DNA of 64,000 bases, from positions 1-64,000 of the forward strand of contig NZ_JAGTJJ010000058.1 of NCBI RefSeq assembly GCF_028435365.1, written 5' to 3'. How positions within the stretch are numbered: the first letter of the stretch is position 1; every line of letters starts with the position of its first letter. Shown one piece after another: positions 60,718 through 64,000 of this stretch. Source of the stretch: Polyangium jinanense (GTDB lineage: Bacteria; Myxococcota; Polyangia; Polyangiales; Polyangiaceae). The notes beneath the pieces were generated by a model, which was given only the letters and a program-made list of their open reading frames with translations, was not told the origin of the DNA and searched no databases. Both the position numbers and the translations under genes were made by a program.

Positions 60718-61638
60718 TTGCTGTTCGACGCGTTTCAGCCTCGCGAGCCGGACACGAGCTTCCACCATCGAAAGGGGCTCTGTGCGCCCTCGCTCCGCCC
60801 GACGGGGCTCCCCGCGGAGCCCGTCCGGCGGGCCTTCACGATCGGCGGGGTCTCGGCGGCGGGCGCGGCGTACGTCGTCTGGGGCAGCGTCGTCCAGCGA
60901 AGCTTCGAGTTTCTGGACCTCTACCTCATTCCGCTCGTGTTCGTCGCGGCCACGCTCCTCGTCGCGGCGATCACCCTCGTGGGCCCGTTCTTTCGGGCTC
61001 TGCGTGTGGAGATCGCGCTTGACGAGGGCGGCCTGCGTTGCGCGGTCGACGAATACGTCTCGTATTATCCGTGGGTGCTGCTCGGCCCCGCGCAGCTCGA
61101 GCCCGATTGGCGCGGCATTCCGACGTTGACTCTGACGAACGAGAGCGGGCGCGCGTTCGCGCGGGTGCCGCTGCTCGGCAAGAGCGCCCATGCGAGCGCT
61201 GTGACGCTCCTGCGATCGTACGAGCAGCGCCGCGCAGGGCGGATCCTGCCGGCGCCGCCCGTGGCGCGGTCGCTCGCGCGGCAGGGGCGGCCGCTTTCGG
61301 CGTGGCTCGAAGCGCTCGCGGCGCTCGGGGCCGCGAGCAACAAACGGGCGGGCTACCGCGAACAGGCGCCGAGCGACCTCGCCGAGCTGCCGTCGATCGT
61401 GGCCGACCTCGGACAAACCTCGGAGATCCGCGCGGCGGCGGCGTACGTCCTGCTCGCGCTGCGCGCGCCCGATCTCGACGCCCTGAAAAACGCGATCACG
61501 GAGGCGGCGCCTCCGCTCGTTCAGCTCCTCGTCCACCTGTCGCCGGCGGGCAAAGCCATCGTCTCGCGGGAATCGATCGAGGCCGTGCGGCCCTTCCTGG
61601 AGCCCGACGAGGCGGCGGCGATCGACGGCGCCGGCTGA
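60718..61638 (+). CDS. Membrane protein of unknown function
   Basis: 306 residues from TTG 60718, the first in-frame start after the M16 gene; an in-frame start within that gene is possible. Two hydrophobic segments (FTIGGVSAAGAAYVVWG and LDLYLIPLVFVAATLLVAAITLVGP, about 40-90) resemble a two-helix membrane hairpin. A soluble domain begins RVEIALDEGGLRCAVDEYVSYYPWVLL, a PH-like pattern, and is followed by helical repeats. I do not recognise the family. It follows the M16 genes on the same strand within 15 bp. Confidence 0.65.
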   Translation: MLFDAFQPREPDTSFHHRKGLCAPSLRPTGLPAEPVRRAFTIGGVSAAGAAYVVWGSVVQRSFEFLDLYLIPLVFVAATLLVAAITLVGPFFRALRVEIALDEGGLRCAVDEYVSYYPWVLLGPAQLEPDWRGIPTLTLTNESGRAFARVPLLGKSAHASAVTLLRSYEQRRAGRILPAPPVARSLARQGRPLSAWLEALAALGAASNKRAGYREQAPSDLAELPSIVADLGQTSEIRAAAAYVLLALRAPDLDALKNAITEAAPPLVQLLVHLSPAGKAIVSRESIEAVRPFLEPDEAAAIDGAG

Positions 61639-61698
61639 ACGATCGCGCGAACGACGCGCTTTTCGACCCTCGCGGGTTCTGGCATCATCCCGCTCCCC

Positions 61699-62775
61699 GT
61701 GGATTTCTTCGTTCGATCCCTCGCCGCCCTGGGCCTCGTCACCACCCTTTCGGCTTGCTCGGGCGCCCCCGCACAGAGCCGCCCCGTGGCCACCGCGGAG
61801 CAGGCGCCGGCGCCCGCGATTCCGCCGGGCCCCTGCGCGCTCCGGCCCTCGTGTGACACGCCATTTCCCGCGCAATCGAAGCGGGAGTTCCGGCACCATC
61901 GCTCGGGGCTACTGAATGCGCTGGGCGCGCGGCACCGCGGCCGGGATCTCTTCTTGCTCCCCGGCGCACCGCAATGGGTGCTCGGGAAATTCGCGTACGG
62001 GCCTTCGGACAAGGATCTGAAGGACGAAGAAATCGACGTGTATCTGCTCCGCGGCTGCGGGGGTTCGTGGGAGAAGGTCGGGACGTACCGCACGACCGAG
62101 GGCGAAGGCTCTCACCCGGCGGTGCTCGGCGTCGCGGACCAGGGCGGGCAGATCTTCGTGAATCTCGCGCAGGTCCTGCCCGGCGGCCCGCTCGGCGTGG
62201 GGCGGCATCGGATCAAATTGGTGGTCGCGGGCGACGGGACGAGCGCGGAGCTGTTCCTCGAAGTGCTGCCGCCGAGCGCGCGGATCGTGGTGACGGACAT
62301 CGACGGCACGTTGACGGAGAAGGAAGAGGCGCTCGTGGGGGACGTGCTCACGGGCAACCATTCCGAGACGCACCCGGGCGCGGTGGAGGTGATGCGCGCG
62401 CTCTCGGGCCGCGGGTTTTTCATGTTCTACCTGACGGCGCGGCCGCACTGGCTCGAACCACGGACCCGCGCATGGCTCGCGCTGCGCGGATTTCCGCCCG
62501 GAATCGTGCACACCTCGGTGACGGCCACGGGGCGCATGGGCGGGGCCGCCGCGTCCTTCAAATCGGGCGAGCTCGGCCTGCTCAAGACGGCGACGGGGCT
62601 CTTGCCGGAGCTCGCGTTCGGGAACATGCCGAGCGACGTGGACGCCTATTCGAGCTCCGGGATCCCGAAGACCTTTTATTACAAGCTCGACGTCGACGCG
62701 CGGGGCGGCGTGAAGCACGACGATTATCGAACGCTCTTGCCCTCGCTCGGCGAGCTCCCGGCGGTGTGTCCGTGA
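61699..62775 (+). CDS. Lipin-like LNS2 HAD-domain lipoprotein
   Basis: 358 residues. The N-terminus is a signal peptide with lipobox TLSAC. A beta-rich domain (about 60-190) precedes an LNS2-type HAD domain with VVTDIDGTLTEKEE (DxDGT, nucleophile Asp near 200), FMFYLTARPHWLEPRTRAWL and GNMPSDVDAY (third motif). LNS2 domains occur in eukaryotic lipins, which dephosphorylate phosphatidate, and in bacterial relatives. A secreted phosphatase acting on a lipid or envelope phosphate is possible, but the substrate is unknown. The start is GTG 61699; the stop overlaps the next start. Confidence 0.8.
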   Translation: MDFFVRSLAALGLVTTLSACSGAPAQSRPVATAEQAPAPAIPPGPCALRPSCDTPFPAQSKREFRHHRSGLLNALGARHRGRDLFLLPGAPQWVLGKFAYGPSDKDLKDEEIDVYLLRGCGGSWEKVGTYRTTEGEGSHPAVLGVADQGGQIFVNLAQVLPGGPLGVGRHRIKLVVAGDGTSAELFLEVLPPSARIVVTDIDGTLTEKEEALVGDVLTGNHSETHPGAVEVMRALSGRGFFMFYLTARPHWLEPRTRAWLALRGFPPGIVHTSVTATGRMGGAAASFKSGELGLLKTATGLLPELAFGNMPSDVDAYSSSGIPKTFYYKLDVDARGGVKHDDYRTLLPSLGELPAVCP

Positions 62776-63551
62776 AGGGCCCGCGCAAGGCGTACGAGGA
62801 CGCGAAGGTGCACCTCGAGTTGCTCGGCGAGGCGCACGAGATCGAATGCAAGGTGCGGGTCGGGCGCACGCAGGTGCACGAGCTCTTGCCGCTCGCGCGG
62901 TCGCTCTCGGCGTCCATCTTGGCCATTTCGACGGCGCACGCGCGGGCGCAGGGCAAGGAAATCTCGTGTCAGAAGGGCTGCACCCATTGTTGCCGCCAGC
63001 TCGTGCCGGTCTCGCCGATCGAGGCGCGGCGGCTCGGGGAGGTCATGGCCGCGATGCCGGAGCCGCGCCGCGCGGAGGTGCGCGAGCGGTTCGTCCGGGC
63101 GATCGGGCGGCTCGAACAGGCGGGGCTCGTGGATTCGAAGGCGCCGAAGGGCCGGGCCGCGCTCGTCTCGAAGGAGGCGACGTCCTCGGCGGCGTGGGAC
63201 GACGTGAGCCGGCGGTATTACGAGCTCCGGATCGATTGCCCGTTCCTCGAAGGCGACCTGTGCAGCATTTACGAGGAGCGCCCGATCGCGTGCCGCGAAT
63301 ACAACGCGGTGACGGATCCGGCGCTGTGCGAGGCGCTCGACCCGGGAATCGAGATTGCGCCGCGGCCGTCGCCGATGGGCGACGTGCTCACGAAGGTGAC
63401 GGGGGAGCTCACGGGCAAACCACAGGCGGGGATCCCGCTGCCGCTCGCGCTCGAATGGGCGCGCGTGCATGGAAAGACGCTCGAACGCGAGCGGGACGGC
63501 GAGGCGATGTTCTGGGCGCTGCTCCGGGTGATGGAAGAGGACGGCGCCTGA
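62772..63551 (+). CDS. YkgJ-family Cys-cluster protein
   Basis: 259 residues. The family cysteines are present: CQKGCTHCC in the middle, then CPFLEGDLCSIYEERPIACREY, the CxxxCxxCC...C...C...C arrangement thought to bind zinc or an iron-sulfur cluster. No signal peptide. The start is GTG 62772 overlapping the stop of the lipin-like gene (GTGA). The function of the family is poorly defined. The stop is 7 bp from the end of the convergent GspC-like gene. Confidence 0.85.
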   Translation: MKGPRKAYEDAKVHLELLGEAHEIECKVRVGRTQVHELLPLARSLSASILAISTAHARAQGKEISCQKGCTHCCRQLVPVSPIEARRLGEVMAAMPEPRRAEVRERFVRAIGRLEQAGLVDSKAPKGRAALVSKEATSSAAWDDVSRRYYELRIDCPFLEGDLCSIYEERPIACREYNAVTDPALCEALDPGIEIAPRPSPMGDVLTKVTGELTGKPQAGIPLPLALEWARVHGKTLERERDGEAMFWALLRVMEEDGA

Positions 63552-63558
63552 CGGGCGC

Positions 63559-64000
63559 TCATTTCTCGACGACGCGATAGAGGAATTTCTGCGTGGCCCC
63601 GCGCCGCTCGATCGTCATCTCGACCTTCTTCGCGCCCTTGAGCTTCGTATAAGCTTCGAGCGCGAGGTCGGGGCCCGTGAGCGCGTATCCCCCGAGCTCG
63701 GTCACGAGGTCGCCATTCTGGAGCCCGAGCGTCGCGAGCACGCTGCTCGGGCGAATGCCAAAGAGCTTCAGGCCCACGACCTTTCCGTCCTTCTGCGTCG
63801 GAACGAACCGGCCCGATCGGATCAGCTCGGCCTGATCGCCCTTCAGGAGATCGGCCGACGCTTGCGTGAGCTCGTACTCGGTCTCGGAAATCTTTCGTAC
63901 GCCTGCCGCGAATTTCTCCGCGGCCACGTCCGCCGGTATCTGGGCACTCTCGGAAGGCGCGGGCGCGGCCGGCTCGCCCGTGGCCCGCGCGCAGGTGGCG
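63559..64000 (-). CDS. GspC-like type II secretion protein, C-terminal part
   Basis: The gene runs off the right edge: the frame is open to 64000 with no stop, so the start is not in the window. The visible 147 or so residues hold a linker and a C-terminal PDZ-like domain: DGKVVGLKLFGIRPSSVLATLGLQNGDLVTELGGYALTGPDLALEAYTKL...VEMTIERRG, the pattern of GspC PDZ domains in the inner-membrane part of the type II secretion system. The general-secretion operon probably continues to the right. Confidence 0.75.
   Translation of the reverse strand, partial: ATCARATGEPAAPAPSESAQIPADVAAEKFAAGVRKISETEYELTQASADLLKGDQAELIRSGRFVPTQKDGKVVGLKLFGIRPSSVLATLGLQNGDLVTELGGYALTGPDLALEAYTKLKGAKKVEMTIERRGATQKFLYRVVEK

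Overview
The window is very GC-rich and densely coded, with long open antisense frames. Its gene content points to a myxobacterium, most likely of the Polyangiales (Sorangium/Polyangium-like): a TubC-type docking domain on an NRPS, a lipoprotein with the Myxococcus cysteine-rich repeat, a Ser/Thr kinase fused to a long WD40 array, a kinase-less AAA-like/GAF/PAS/STAS regulator, and pfa-like (PUFA-synthase-like) polyketide synthases. The taxon is inferred; no rRNA or tRNA gene was seen.

Layout. (1) 1-4609: a chemosensory locus with cheW-cheR on the minus strand, a divergent cheA on the plus strand, and a CheY-like regulator plus cheD on the minus strand, with a structured repeat between cheA and cheD. 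(2) 4975-9178: an ATP-grasp ligase converging on, and overlapping, a membrane protein fused to a spermidine-synthase-like domain. (3) 9313-10092: eight 43-bp tandem repeats and one copy of the composite hairpin repeat. (4) 10205-40686: a roughly 30-kb biosynthetic cluster of two convergent operons that meet with 7 bp between stop codons. The plus operon encodes a PLOD-like glycosyltransferase, a PKS (AT-ACP-KS-AT-DH*-ACP), an NRPS (TubC-C-A-T-TE), a methyltransferase, a TauD-type oxygenase and an O-methyltransferase. The minus operon encodes a degenerate-KS/AT/DH protein, an ACP, a GT-B glycosyltransferase, a CE4 deacetylase and a 2525-residue NMO-NMO-KS-AT-ACP-KR synthase. Two small membrane-anchored proteins and an ABC exporter with an N-terminal HMA_2-like domain follow. 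(5) 41194-47320: a secreted lipoprotein behind a good sigma-54-type promoter, an unknown helical protein, a MerC-like membrane protein, a hot-dog thioesterase and a dicarboxylate/amino-acid symporter. (6) 47446-57492: the WD40 kinase, the GAF/PAS/STAS regulator and a large lipoprotein. (7) 57631-64000: an M16 peptidase pair (one zinc-competent, one zinc-less), a membrane protein, a lipin-like HAD lipoprotein, a YkgJ-type Cys-cluster protein and the C-terminus of a GspC-like protein.

How the genes may work together. In the cluster, the minus operon carries a complete reducing lipid-synthase set (KS, AT, ACP, KR, DH, NMO-type ER) and could supply a long acyl chain. The loading AT of the PKS closely resembles the AT of that operon. 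The PKS module has no KR and a dead DH, so it should leave a beta-ketone. The NRPS adenylation pocket reads as aspartate-like. A beta-ketoacyl-aspartyl thioester released by a terminal TE is the classic precursor of a 3-acyl tetramic acid. Two glycosyltransferases, a deacetylase, two methyltransferases and an Fe/2OG oxygenase would decorate it. The predicted product is therefore a glycosylated, aspartate-derived tetramate lipid; this is inference from domain logic.

A second notable observation is a family of about 330-bp composite multi-hairpin repeats. There are five copies here, mostly at the 3' ends of genes, and their stems are kept paired by compensatory changes.
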